Below, one piece after another: positions 17,421 through 28,149 of a DNA stretch of 64,000 nucleotides (positions are counted from its first letter, which is position 1; each line of letters begins with the position of its first letter). The position numbers were made by a program, and so were the translations under genes. Under the pieces are notes generated by a model. It searched no databases. It saw only the letters and a list, made by a program, of their open reading frames with translations, and was not told the origin of the DNA. Source of the DNA: Jiangella gansuensis DSM 44835 (GTDB lineage: Bacteria > Actinomycetota > Actinomycetes > Jiangellales > Jiangellaceae); contig NZ_KI911782.1 in assembly GCF_000515395.1 (NCBI RefSeq), positions 1,775,090 through 1,839,089 of the forward strand. Reading direction: 5' to 3'.

Positions 17421-18721
17421 GATCCGAGCAGCTCCCGCATCTGCTCCGCGACGGTGCGCAGGGTCGGCTCGACCTGCGCACCGGACATCATGATGGGCGC
17501 GACCGCCTGGTCCTGCATGAGCTCCAGCGCCTGCTGGCCCTGCTGGCCCGGGAGCACCTGGTACGGCACCAGCGAGTCCAACTGCTCGACGGTCGGCAGC
17601 AGCCGGTCGTCCTGGGCGAAGAACTCACCGAGGTACTCCGGGTCGTCGATCAGCGCGGGACGCAGCGGCAGGTAGCCGATCACCGAGGCCAGGACGGTGA
17701 ACCCGCGCTCGCCCGTCAGGAACCTCACGAACTCCCAGGCCGCGCGCTGCTTCTCGGGGTCGTCGGAGAAGACGAACAGGCCGGCACCGGACACCGTCGG
17801 TGCGACGTCGTGTCCATCGAACGCGGGCAGACCCGCCGTCTCCAGCTCGAAGACACCCTCGGACGCGGCCGCGAACCCGCCGAGCAGAGCCGTGCTGGAG
17901 ACCAGCATGCCCAGGTGCCCGGCCTCGAACATGGCCACGGCCTCGGCCTCGCCGACCTGAGGCTGCAAGCCGTCCGCGCTCAACTCGCCCAGCATGCCCA
18001 GCGCCTCGACGGCGGCCGGCTGGTCCAACTGCAGCGAGTCGTCGTCGCCGAGCAGGCGTCCGCCGTTGGAGTTGATCAGCGACTGGGTGAGGAAGTCGGA
18101 CTTGGCCTCACCGGCCGCGTCGACGTAGACGCCCTGGGCGCCGGTGGCGACGATGGCCGCTGCGGCGTCACGGACCTCGGTCCACGTGGCCGGTGGCTGT
18201 TGCGGGTCGAGCCCGGCGGCGGTGAAGAGGTCCGCGTTGATGAACAGCGTCGGCGTCGAGACGCTGTACGGGATGCCGGCCAGCTCGCCGTCTCGGCGGC
18301 CCAGCTCGACCGAGGCCGGGTACATCCCGTCCAGGTGCGCCTCCAGTTCGCCGGCCGGCGCGATCTCCTCCAACGGCACGTACGGCAGGTTCTCCAGCAG
18401 GAAGCCGAACTTGCTCCAGCCGATCTGGGCGACGTCCGGCGGGTTCCCCGCCGCAGCCTGCGCATGGACGCTGCTGTGAATCTCGCCGGCCGGCGTGCCC
18501 TTGGGCTCGATGCGGATGTCCGGGTGCTCGGCTTCGAACTCGTCGATGAGCTGCTGGGTGCCCTCCCCGCCGAGGCCCTCCGTCCCGTAGTTGTACGACT
18601 CGAACACGATGGTGACGGGCTCGCCGTCGCCGGACGCGGGTGCGCCGTCGGATCCTGCGGTGCCGCAGGCAGCGGCGACGAGGCCGGTGGCGAGCACGAT
18701 GCCGATCAGGGTGGTGCGCAT
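17417..18721 (-). CDS. Carbohydrate ABC transporter substrate-binding lipoprotein
   Basis: A 434-aa extracellular solute-binding protein family 1 member. The lipobox is VAAC (lipidated Cys ~20), then a low-complexity GSDGAPASGDGE linker. Family landmarks are YNYGTEGLGGEGTQQLIDEFEAEHPDI, the GIPYSVSTPTLFINADLF hinge and the AAWEFVRFLTGERG block. The substrate is probably a sugar or oligosaccharide, but glycerol-phosphate-type ligands are possible. It starts one base after the stop of the MBL hydrolase gene. Confidence 0.92.
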   Translation of the reverse strand: MRTTLIGIVLATGLVAAACGTAGSDGAPASGDGEPVTIVFESYNYGTEGLGGEGTQQLIDEFEAEHPDIRIEPKGTPAGEIHSSVHAQAAAGNPPDVAQIGWSKFGFLLENLPYVPLEEIAPAGELEAHLDGMYPASVELGRRDGELAGIPYSVSTPTLFINADLFTAAGLDPQQPPATWTEVRDAAAAIVATGAQGVYVDAAGEAKSDFLTQSLINSNGGRLLGDDDSLQLDQPAAVEALGMLGELSADGLQPQVGEAEAVAMFEAGHLGMLVSSTALLGGFAAASEGVFELETAGLPAFDGHDVAPTVSGAGLFVFSDDPEKQRAAWEFVRFLTGERGFTVLASVIGYLPLRPALIDDPEYLGEFFAQDDRLLPTVEQLDSLVPYQVLPGQQGQQALELMQDQAVAPIMMSGAQVEPTLRTVAEQMRELLGS

Positions 18722-18722
18722 G

Positions 18723-19583
18723 TCAGGACTCCTGGAGGTCGGATGCGTGGAACGTGTGGTCGGGGACGGCGACGTCGATGCGTCCGGCGAAATGCCGTGC
18801 GGCCCGGCCGGACTGTGCCTCCAGCCAGCCGGGAGTGGTGTGGGCCCAGTGGGTGAGCAGCAGCGCCGACGCACCGTGGCGGGTGGCGAGCTGACCCGCT
18901 TCGGTGGCGCTGAGATGTCCGTGGCCGGTACGGTCCGGCTCCTCGAGCGTCGCCTCGCAGACCAGCAGGTCGACACCGCCGGCCAGCCGCTCGAACGCCG
19001 GCGTCGCCATCGTGTCGCCGGTGTAGGCGAGTGACCGCGTTCCGGACGTGACACGAAAGCCGCAGCACGGCCGCCGGTGCCGCATCGACACCGGCTCCAC
19101 CGTCGCCGCGCCCACCGTGACCGGCCGGCCGGGCTCGTACTCGACGACGTCGAACACCTCGCGGAACACGTGGTCGGTCGGGTGGTCGCCGGGTCCGTCG
19201 GCGTCCAGCGGGAACAGCTCGTTGAAGTGGCGCAGCGTCCGCGCTGCCCCCGCCGGCACGTACAGCGGCAGCTTGGCCGGCGGCAGCTCGCCCTGGGTCA
19301 GCGCTTTGCCCAGGACGAGCAGGTCGAGGCAGTGGTCTGTGTGCATGTGGCTGACGAAGACGGCCGACAGCTCCGCCGCCCGCGCCGCGGCCTTCGCAGC
19401 CACCCCCGGGCCGCAGTCGAGCAGGATGTCGCCGTCGGGCAGGTGCACGAGATAGCCGGAGCTGGGCCAGCCGGGCTCCGGCATGCCGGCGCGGCAGCCG
19501 AGGACGGTGAGGCGCAGGCCCGCGTCATGGGAACGGTCGTGTGGGTTGGTCGTCACGCGGACGAACGTAGGTAGCGCCGGCAT
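18723..19583 (-). CDS. MBL-fold metallo-hydrolase
   Basis: A 286-aa metallo-beta-lactamase fold enzyme. The zinc motif HMHTDH (about residues 79-84) is intact; LDCGPG precedes it, and further metal ligands are the Asp in AYTGDTM and His in LTHWAHT. The overall pattern resembles the ribonuclease Z/PhnP-like phosphodiesterase group. The start may be ATG 19583 or GTG 19556; neither has a clear Shine-Dalgarno. It heads the sugar ABC operon, so it may act on the imported compound, perhaps a phosphodiester or lactone (inference). Confidence 0.82.
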   Translation of the reverse strand: MPALPTFVRVTTNPHDRSHDAGLRLTVLGCRAGMPEPGWPSSGYLVHLPDGDILLDCGPGVAAKAAARAAELSAVFVSHMHTDHCLDLLVLGKALTQGELPPAKLPLYVPAGAARTLRHFNELFPLDADGPGDHPTDHVFREVFDVVEYEPGRPVTVGAATVEPVSMRHRRPCCGFRVTSGTRSLAYTGDTMATPAFERLAGGVDLLVCEATLEEPDRTGHGHLSATEAGQLATRHGASALLLTHWAHTTPGWLEAQSGRAARHFAGRIDVAVPDHTFHASDLQES

Positions 19584-19622
19584 GAACGATCTGACCGAAC
19601 GTCGACCAGCGCCTGAACGATC
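19583..19622. promoter_or_regulatory. Direct repeats TGAACGATC, 31 bp apart, in the LysR divergent region
   Basis: The 9-mer TGAACGATC occurs at 19583-19591 and 19614-19622, spaced by 31 bp (about three helical turns), between the MBL-ABC operon and the divergent lysR gene. Sites on one face of the helix are expected for a LysR tetramer. The pairing is suggestive only. Confidence 0.4.
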
Positions 19623-19714
19623 GTGCCGGCTTCGGCGAGGATCGTCCCGCGGCCGTTCACGATGACCGTCCGGGCGTCTAGAGTCGGCCCTGCCGAACGT
19701 GAGGGATGTCGCCG

Positions 19715-20584
19715 ATGGACCCCAGAATGAGCTGGCTGACCTCGTTCATCGCCGTCGCCGAAGAGCTCCACTTCGGCCGGGCGGCCGATCGGCTGCACCT
19801 CAGCACCTCGGCGGTGAGCCGGCACGTGCGCCTGCTGGAGGAGGAGTTCGGTGCGCCGCTGTTCGAACGGACCAGCCGGTCGGTCCTGCTGACCGCCGAC
19901 GGCCGGCGAGTGTACGGCGAGATCGCGGTACCGGTGGCAGCGCTGCGTGAGGCGTTCGGCCGGGACCGCGCGGGGGTCATGCTGTGCGTCGCGTACGTCA
20001 GCGCGCCCGGAGAGCGGATGGTCCCGGCCGCGGCGGCCCGGTTCGGCGCCGACCCGCTCGGCCTGCCGCTGCGGCTGCTGCCCGCCAGCTCCAGCGAGCA
20101 GCGAACGGCGCTGGTGGACGGGCGCGTCGACCTCGGCATCCAGTGGGTGCTGCCCGGCGCGCCGGTACCGCCGGACCTGGAGATGACGCCGATCCGCGAC
20201 GAGCCGCTCACCGTCGCGCTGCCGGCCGGCCACCGGTTCGCCTCCAGCACCTCGCTGCGCCTCGGCGATCTGGCCGACGAGGACTGGCTGATGGCGGTCG
20301 ACTCCTCGGACCTGGCGCTGCGGCAGGGGTTCGTCGCCGCCTGCCAGCGGGCCGGCTTCCTGCCCCGCGTGCGCGGCGAGGCGACCGGCTTCAAAGCCCA
20401 GCTCAGCCTGGTCGCGGCCGGCCGCGGGGTGTGCTTCGCCCCGGCCGTGGCCCAGGATTCCGGTGGGTTTCCGGTCGCGTTCGTCCGGATCCACGACCTG
20501 TCGGTGAACCTGGTCGCCATGACCCGGCCGGCACCGGACCGTCATCTGCGCCGCTTCATCGAGTTGCTGCGCGCGGTCGCGTGA
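19715..20584 (+). CDS. LysR family transcriptional regulator
   Basis: A 289-aa LysR regulator. The winged HTH spans residues ~5-62 (FIAVAEELHFGRAADRLHLSTSAVSRHVRLLEEEFGAPLFER), followed by a periplasmic-binding-like effector domain with the usual DEPLTVALPAGHRFA segment. ATG 19715 has GAGGG 9 nt upstream; in-frame ATG 19706 abuts that purine tract and is less likely. It faces the MBL-sugar ABC operon, so it probably controls it in response to the imported substrate. Confidence 0.88.
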   Translation: MDPRMSWLTSFIAVAEELHFGRAADRLHLSTSAVSRHVRLLEEEFGAPLFERTSRSVLLTADGRRVYGEIAVPVAALREAFGRDRAGVMLCVAYVSAPGERMVPAAAARFGADPLGLPLRLLPASSSEQRTALVDGRVDLGIQWVLPGAPVPPDLEMTPIRDEPLTVALPAGHRFASSTSLRLGDLADEDWLMAVDSSDLALRQGFVAACQRAGFLPRVRGEATGFKAQLSLVAAGRGVCFAPAVAQDSGGFPVAFVRIHDLSVNLVAMTRPAPDRHLRRFIELLRAVA

Positions 20585-20652
20585 CGGAGGCGCCGTCGCG
20601 TGGCGGGACACGCGGCCGGTCCTGGGGCGGGTCGTCGCCTAGAGTCGGCGGC

Positions 20653-21663
20653 GTGGCATTTCCATGGGCATCCGCGACGGCGACCGGCATCGGCTCCCTG
20701 CCGTACGACGACCGCGACGAGGCCGCCCGCGTCGTCGTCGGCGAGCTGCCGGACCTCCCGCACCTGCCGGAGCTTCCCGAGCGGGGAGCCGGCGCCGACC
20801 TCGTCGGCCGGGCCGCGACGCTCCTGGTCGACCTGCACGTCGACCTCCAGCCGTCCGGGTGGCGGCTGATCGACCGGCCGGGCGCGGACGAGCGGCGCGC
20901 CGCGTCCCTGCTCGGCGCCGACCTCGATGCGCTCGAGATCGCCGCCTACGGTTACGAGGGGCCGCTGAAGGTGCAGGTGGCGGGGCCATTGACGCTCGCC
21001 GCGACGGTCGAGCTCAACCGCGGCGGGCGGGCCGTGGGCGACTACGGGGCCCGCCGTGACCTCGCCGAGTCGCTGGCCGAGGGCGTGCGCGCGCACGTGG
21101 CCGACGTGGCCCGGCGGGTGCCCGGTGCCACGGTGGTGCTGCAGCTCGACGAACCGGGGCTGCCGGCGGTGCTGGCGGGTTCCATCCCGACCGTCAGCGG
21201 GTTCGGCCGGCTGCGCGCGGTCGATGCCGTCGAGGCGGAGACTCTGCTGGGGACGGTGATCGGTGCTGCCGGTGCTCCCGTCGTCGTGCACAGCTGCGCC
21301 GCCGACGCCCCGGTCGGGCTGCTGCACGGGGCCGGCGCCGTCGCCGTATCCCTCGACGTGGACCGGCTGGGGGGTGGCGTTCTCGAGCAGCTCGCCGCGG
21401 CCGTTGACGCGGGGTTGGCGCTGTGGCCCGGCGTCGTGCCGGCGCTGCCGCCGTCGACGCCACCGTCGGACCGTGAACTGGCCCAACGCGTCGTCGGGCT
21501 CTGGCGGCGCCTGGACCAAGACCCGGCCGCGATGGCCGCGCGCACCGTCGTGACCCCGACCTGCGGCCTGGCCGGAGCCGGCCCCGGCTGGGCGCGGCGC
21601 GCCTACGTCCTGGCCCGCACCACCGCGCGAGCCTTCGCCGACGTCGCCGCCGGGAGCGGATGA
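20653..21663 (+). CDS. Cobalamin-independent methionine synthase-like protein
   Basis: A 336-aa TIM-barrel protein of the MetE C-terminal-like family. It begins ATGIGSLPYDD, as in actinobacterial homologues that lie upstream of ligA. Features include VQVAGPLTLAA, VVLQLDEPGLPAVLAG, a zinc-type PVVVHSCA (His and Cys) and TPTCGLAGAG (Cys near the C-terminus). The short length means it lacks the N-terminal domain of MetE, so it is more like the methylcobalamin-free core enzymes that use an unknown methyl donor. The start is GTG 20653; no strong Shine-Dalgarno is visible. Confidence 0.8.
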   Translation: MAFPWASATATGIGSLPYDDRDEAARVVVGELPDLPHLPELPERGAGADLVGRAATLLVDLHVDLQPSGWRLIDRPGADERRAASLLGADLDALEIAAYGYEGPLKVQVAGPLTLAATVELNRGGRAVGDYGARRDLAESLAEGVRAHVADVARRVPGATVVLQLDEPGLPAVLAGSIPTVSGFGRLRAVDAVEAETLLGTVIGAAGAPVVVHSCAADAPVGLLHGAGAVAVSLDVDRLGGGVLEQLAAAVDAGLALWPGVVPALPPSTPPSDRELAQRVVGLWRRLDQDPAAMAARTVVTPTCGLAGAGPGWARRAYVLARTTARAFADVAAGSG

Positions 21664-21731
21664 GCGCACCGGTCACGATGTCGCACCGATGCGACGGCGA
21701 AGATGCTGCGGCCGCAGGCACGCACCCGTGA

Positions 21732-21749
21732 TGTGCCATCCGTGGCACA
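21732..21749. promoter_or_regulatory. Operator-like palindrome TGTGCCA-N4-TGGCACA
   Basis: A perfect 7-bp inverted repeat with a 4-bp spacer lies directly in front of the DUF433/DUF5615 genes. Antitoxins of this type bind such palindromes at their own promoters. It survives although both genes are frameshifted. Confidence 0.5.
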
Positions 21750-21757
21750 CTGGAGGT

Positions 21758-21990
21758 GTGAACGGTTTTGATCGAATCACCATCGAACAGGCAAGACGGG
21801 TGGCCAACCCTGCATCCGCGGGCACCGCTTCACCGTCGAACACCTGCTTCGGCTGATTGGCGCGGGCTGGTCGCTGGAGCAGGTCCAAGAGGAATTCCCG
21901 TTCATCGAGGCGGCGGACGTCCAACAGGCCATCGCCTACGCCTCGTTCTCCGTGCGTGAGTGCCACTTGCCGGTGACGCAGTCTGCATGA
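21758..21990 (+). pseudogene. Frameshifted DUF433 antitoxin
   Basis: The first 13 codons (GTG 21758) encode VNGFDRITIEQAR; the rest of a DUF433 domain (GGQPCIRGHRFTVEHLL, then GWSLEQVQEEFPFIEAADVQ) continues in another frame from about 21799 to the TGA at 21988-21990. A single missing base near 21795-21800 would restore one reading frame. DUF433 proteins are small helical DNA-binding antitoxins paired with DUF5615 PIN-like toxins, which is exactly what follows. Either a decaying gene or a sequencing error; the partner is also frameshifted, which favours decay. The DNA is less GC-rich than its neighbours. Confidence 0.75.
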
Positions 21991-22384
21991 AGGTCCTGCT
22001 GGACGAGAACATCTCCCATCGGCTGTGCCCCTATTTGAAGGCCCGGGCCACGACGCCGTTCACGTCAGCGAGATCGGGCTGGCCAGCACGGACGACAGCA
22101 TCATCGTCGCCCGGGCCGCGGCTGATGACCGGACCGTCGTGTCGTGTGATCATGATTTCGTCCAGCTCCTCTATGCGTCCGGTGGCACCAAACCGTCACT
22201 TCTGCTGACGCGCAAGGTGGACACTTTGACGTCGACGGAGCTCGCCGAGCTCGTCCTGGCTGCCCTCTCACGCGAGCTCATGGATTTCTTGGATGCCGGG
22301 GTGATCGCGACGCTCACCCCGGATCGTGTCCGAGTTCGTCCATCGCCGCTCAGACCGACCACGAGCAGCGTTCACAAGAAATGA
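21987..22384 (+). pseudogene. Frameshifted DUF5615 PIN-like toxin
   Basis: ATG 21987 overlaps the antitoxin stop (ATGA) and encodes MKVLLDENISHRL, the classic N-terminus of DUF5615 PIN-like nucleases with the first catalytic Asp. The rest (VPLFEGPGHDAVHVSEIGLA, then AADDRTVVSCDHDFVQLL with the next acidic residues) is in another frame from about 22025. One missing base at that point would rejoin them. The C-terminus (LTPDRVRVRPSPL) is complete to a stop at 22384. In its present state the gene cannot make an intact toxin. Confidence 0.75.
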
Positions 22385-24673
<2,289 letters not shown>

Positions 24674-24691
24674 TCAGGCGGCACGGGGTCC

Positions 24692-24736
24692 GGACACGCG
24701 CGAAGGGCCCGGCAGAAGCCGAACCCTTCGTGTCCA
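24692..24736 (+). terminator. Hairpin terminator after ligA
   Basis: GGACAC...CGAAGGG pairs with CCCTTCG...GTGTCC, with an inner CGGC-AGAA-GCCG stem-loop. The structure begins 19 bp after the ligA stop and can also serve the convergent small ORF at 24828-24944. It closely resembles the hairpin at 51877-51902 in layout. Confidence 0.65.
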
Positions 24737-24827
24737 GAAGACTCGTTCGCCGCCGTCGTGGGCGCCGGGCGAGCTGCTCGCTGGATTACCGGAGACCGAA
24801 GAGACCTCGGCCGGGGTGTCGCGGGCG

Positions 24828-24944
24828 TCAGGCCCGGGACAGGAACCGACCGGTGACGGCCGCGTAGGCCTGGACCCGCAGTCTCGCGAGGTACCAGCCG
24901 ATGTGCAGCCGATTGAGGTGTCTCCGACCGTGATCACGACTCAT
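24828..24944 (-). CDS. Putative 38-residue basic protein
   Basis: A short ORF coding MSRDHGRRHLNRLHIGWYLA-type sequence, very basic (about nine Arg plus Lys/His) with one amphipathic helix. A Shine-Dalgarno-like AAAGAGG lies 5 nt before the ATG, and a strong hairpin lies just upstream. I do not recognise a family. A similar arrangement (tiny minus-strand ORF between hairpins) occurs at 51923-52072. Could be a small membrane-associated or nucleic-acid-binding peptide, or not expressed. Confidence 0.4.
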   Translation of the reverse strand: MSRDHGRRHLNRLHIGWYLARLRVQAYAAVTGRFLSRA

Positions 24945-25289
24945 GGGGGTCCTCTTTCGCTACCTTCGAGGTTCCGGCGAGCCGTCACACGACCACTCGG
25001 GAACCTGACGACGTGCCGGTGCCCCGAGTGGGACTCCAGTATTGAGTTGTGCCTCCATGATCGTTCCGGCCGCGACAGCGGTCAAGGGCTTCGCCCGTAT
25101 GCGTGTTATACCCCGTTCGACCTGGTAGTTCACTGCGTCGAAGGTTCGGCCCAGCGGAACCTCCGCTCGTGATCGGCACCGAGCCGCGCCCTTGGTGGGA
25201 ACCCGGCGGTCTGTCGATCACCGTGGGTTGTCCACAGCCCGGCGGCAGGCAGTAGCGGGTTATCGGTGCCGCGGGTTACGGTCGCCGGC
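24945..25289. other. 345-bp non-coding stretch with a 9-bp hairpin
   Basis: No credible gene. A perfect 9-bp inverted repeat (CCACTCGGG at 24993-25001, CCCGAGTGG at 25023-25031) and a 7-bp one (AGGTTCC/GGAACCT) overlap upstream of the 38-residue ORF, giving a structured leader on the minus strand. The right part should carry the promoter of the RecQ-like helicase, but no consensus boxes stand out. Confidence 0.4.
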
Positions 25290-27401
25290 ATGGACCTACG
25301 CGACGAGGCCGAGGCGCTGCTGCGGCGCCTGGTCGGTTCCGACACGGCCGAGTTCCGCGACGGGCAGTGGGACGCGGTGCGCGACCTCGTCGAACACCGG
25401 CGCCGGGTGCTGGTGGTCCAGCGCACCGGCTGGGGCAAGTCGGCGGTGTACTTCGTCGCCACCGGGCTGCAGCGCGCCCGCGGCGCGGGCCCGACGGTCA
25501 TCGTCTCGCCGCTGCTGGCGCTGATGCGCGACCAAGTGGCCGCGGCCGGCCGGGCCGGCGTCCGCGCCGTCACCATCAACTCCGCCAACGCCGAGGAATG
25601 GGGCGACATCAGCAAGGCGCTGGCCGACGACGCGGTCGACGTGCTCCTGGTCAGCCCCGAACGGCTCAACAACCCCCGCTTCCGCGAGGAACAGTTGCCG
25701 GCGCTCGCGGCCAGTGCCGGCCTGGTGGTGGTCGACGAGGCGCACTGCATCTCCGACTGGGGCCACGACTTCCGGCCCGACTACCGACGCATCCGCGACC
25801 TGCTGGCCACGCTGCCGGCCGGCACCCCGGTGCTGGCCACCACGGCCACGGCCAACGCCCGCGTGGTGGCCGACGTCGCCGAGCAGTTGGGCAGCGGGGG
25901 AGCGGAGGTCACCACCATCCGTGGCTCACTGGCCCGCGAGAGCCTGCGGCTGGGCGTCCTCGCCCTCGACGACGCCGAGCATCGGCTGGCCTGGCTCACC
26001 GCGCACCTGGGTGAGCTGCCCGGCAGCGGCATCGTCTACGCGCTGACCGTGTCGGCGGCCGAGGACACCGCGGCACTGTTGCGCGAGGCCGGGCACCGGG
26101 TCATCGCCTACACCGGCCGTACCGACCCGGCCGACCGAGTCGAGGCCGAACGTGCCCTGCTGAACAACGAGGTCAAAGCGCTGGTGGCCACTAGCGCGCT
26201 GGGCATGGGCTTCGACAAACCCGACCTCGGCTTCGTGGTGCACCTCGGCGCACCGTCGTCGCCGGTCGCCTACTACCAGCAGGTCGGCCGCGCCGGCCGG
26301 GCCACCGAACGCGCCGACGTCCTGCTGCTCCCGGCGGCCGAGGACCAAGCCATCTGGCAGTACTTCGCCACCGTCTCGATGCCGCGGCAGGAGCAGGCGG
26401 CGGCGGTCATCCGGGCGCTGTCCGCGGCCGGCGACGCCATGTCCACCGCGGCGCTGGAGACGGTGGTCGACGTCCGGCGTACCCGGCTGGAGCTGCTTCT
26501 CAAGGTGCTCGACGTCGACGGCGCGGTGCAGCGTGTCCGCGGCGGCTGGCAGGCCACCGGGCAGGACTGGGTGTACGACGCCGAGCGGTACCAGCGGGTG
26601 GCCGCGGCTCGCGACGCCGAGGCCCGCTCCATGCTCGCGTACCAGCGCGGCGAGCAGTGCCGCATGTCGTTCCTGCAGGCCGCCCTCGACGACCCCAGCG
26701 CCGCGCCGTGCGGGCGGTGCGACGTCTGCGCCGGGCCCTGGTACACCGACGACGTTCCGGCCACGGCGCGAGCGGCGGCGCGCACCACACTCGCCCGGTC
26801 CGGGGTGCTGCTGGAGCCGCGGGTGCAGTGGCCGTCCGGAATGGGCCGGCTGGGCATCGACGTGAAGGGCAAGATCGGCCCGGCCGAGAAGCTCGAACCC
26901 GGCCGGGTGGTCGCGCGGCTCACCGACCTCGGTTGGGGTCAGCGGCTGCGGTCGCTGCTCGACGGCCCGGACGCGCCGGCACCCGACGCCCTGCTGGCCG
27001 CCTGCGTCGACGTGCTGCGCGAGTGGCAGTGGGACCGCCGGCCGCAGGCCGTGCTCACCGTGCCGTCGCGGCGGCACCCGCAACTGGTCGGCTCGGTGGG
27101 CCGGCACCTCGCGAGTGTCGGGCGGCTGGTCGACCTCGGCGAGCTGGAGCCGGCCGATGCCGATGCCGGCAGCGGTGGTGAATCCGGCGGCAACAGCGCG
27201 TTCCGGCTGGCCTCGGTCTGGAACGGCTGGCGGGTCGGGCCGGCCGCGCGCGAGTCGCTGGCGGAGCTGGGCCCGGAGCCGGTGGTGCTGCTGGTCGACG
27301 ACGTCGCCGACTCTCGCTGGACTCTCACCGTCGCCGGCCGTGAGGTGCGCCTCGCCGGCGCCGCCCAGGTGTTGCCGTTCGCGCTGGCGTCAGTGGGCTG
27401 A
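25290..27401 (+). CDS. RecQ-like (RqlH type) helicase with C-terminal PRTase-like domain
   Basis: A 703-aa SF2 3'-5' DNA helicase. Walker A is TGWGKS (K50), motif II is DEAH at 149-152 followed by CISDWGHDFRPDYR, and motif VI is QVGRAGR. A zinc cluster C...CGRCDVCAG lies around residues 456-490. The C-terminus replaces the HRDC domain with a region ending VVLLVDDVADSRWTLTVAG (about residues 664-682), which resembles a phosphoribosyltransferase PRPP loop; this domain order matches the RqlH subgroup. ATG 25290 gives the normal start MDLRDEAEALL. Role: DNA repair or recombination; PRTase function unknown. Confidence 0.87.
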   Translation: MDLRDEAEALLRRLVGSDTAEFRDGQWDAVRDLVEHRRRVLVVQRTGWGKSAVYFVATGLQRARGAGPTVIVSPLLALMRDQVAAAGRAGVRAVTINSANAEEWGDISKALADDAVDVLLVSPERLNNPRFREEQLPALAASAGLVVVDEAHCISDWGHDFRPDYRRIRDLLATLPAGTPVLATTATANARVVADVAEQLGSGGAEVTTIRGSLARESLRLGVLALDDAEHRLAWLTAHLGELPGSGIVYALTVSAAEDTAALLREAGHRVIAYTGRTDPADRVEAERALLNNEVKALVATSALGMGFDKPDLGFVVHLGAPSSPVAYYQQVGRAGRATERADVLLLPAAEDQAIWQYFATVSMPRQEQAAAVIRALSAAGDAMSTAALETVVDVRRTRLELLLKVLDVDGAVQRVRGGWQATGQDWVYDAERYQRVAAARDAEARSMLAYQRGEQCRMSFLQAALDDPSAAPCGRCDVCAGPWYTDDVPATARAAARTTLARSGVLLEPRVQWPSGMGRLGIDVKGKIGPAEKLEPGRVVARLTDLGWGQRLRSLLDGPDAPAPDALLAACVDVLREWQWDRRPQAVLTVPSRRHPQLVGSVGRHLASVGRLVDLGELEPADADAGSGGESGGNSAFRLASVWNGWRVGPAARESLAELGPEPVVLLVDDVADSRWTLTVAGREVRLAGAAQVLPFALASVG

Positions 27402-28103
27402 GCCCGCCGCGGAAGCGCCGTCGGTCCTCGAGGGCGCGGGGGAGCCGGCCGGTGCGTTGCGGCGGCGGATCACCTGTGCGAGGTCCACCAGATGCACCAG
27501 CCGGGCCAGCTCGGAGTCGAGGATGCTCGGGCCGCCGTCCCGGCCGAACACGATGAGCTGGTCGGTGTCGGCCACCGGTACCCCGACGGCCACCACGTCC
27601 TGCCAGGCGGTGGGCGCGTCTGCGCCGGTGACGATCCGGCCCGCCTCCGCCATGGGCAGCCACGGCGCGTCGTAGCCGTCCTCCTCCGGGGCCCCGCCGC
27701 TGGCACGCAGCACCGTCAGCGTCGACCCGTTCTGCGGCAGCAGCAGCGCCCAACCGGAGCGGAAGATGCCCGGCACCAGGTCGACGAGGATCTCCTCGGC
27801 CCGGCTCGGCTCGTCGGTCATCGCCTCGACCGCCTCCAGATCGCGGTGCAGGCCCGCGCCCTGGCTGTAGCGGCCGATGAACTCGACCGTCACGTCCGGC
27901 ACCGTGCGGCACGCCGTGACCAGGGAGTCGGGCAGTCGTCCGCCGGGCAGGTCCACGAGGAAGTCGTCGACGACGTACCCGTCGCCACGGTGCTCGACGA
28001 CGTCCACCCCGACGATGTCACCGCCGGCCGCGCCCACCGCCGACGCGACCGCGCCGAGTGAGCCGGGACGGTCCGGAACCACGACACGCAGGAGAAACGA
28101 CAC
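27390..28103 (-). CDS. ACT domain-containing protein
   Basis: A 237-aa protein beginning with an ACT domain (VSFLLRVVVPDRPGSLGAVASAVGAAGGDIVGVDV, residues 1-35), which usually binds amino acids. The middle and C-terminal parts look like a degenerate GAF-like sensor (ILVDLVPGIFRSGWALLLPQN, then GRIVTGADAPTAWQDVVAVGVPV). GTG 28103 places the ACT strand at the N-terminus; an upstream in-frame GTG at 28130 is possible. The 3' end overlaps the helicase gene by 12 bp. Ligand and role are unknown. Confidence 0.72.
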   Translation of the reverse strand: MSFLLRVVVPDRPGSLGAVASAVGAAGGDIVGVDVVEHRGDGYVVDDFLVDLPGGRLPDSLVTACRTVPDVTVEFIGRYSQGAGLHRDLEAVEAMTDEPSRAEEILVDLVPGIFRSGWALLLPQNGSTLTVLRASGGAPEEDGYDAPWLPMAEAGRIVTGADAPTAWQDVVAVGVPVADTDQLIVFGRDGGPSILDSELARLVHLVDLAQVIRRRNAPAGSPAPSRTDGASAAGSAH

Positions 28104-28149
28104 CAGGACAGGGTGGCACAGAACTGTCACGCGCAGGTTGCCGCGTGGG

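Noticed and set aside
24674-24937. An 87-codon minus-strand frame after ligA
   Set aside because: It crosses the ligA terminator hairpin and has no Shine-Dalgarno; the shorter 38-residue frame in the same area has a better start context.
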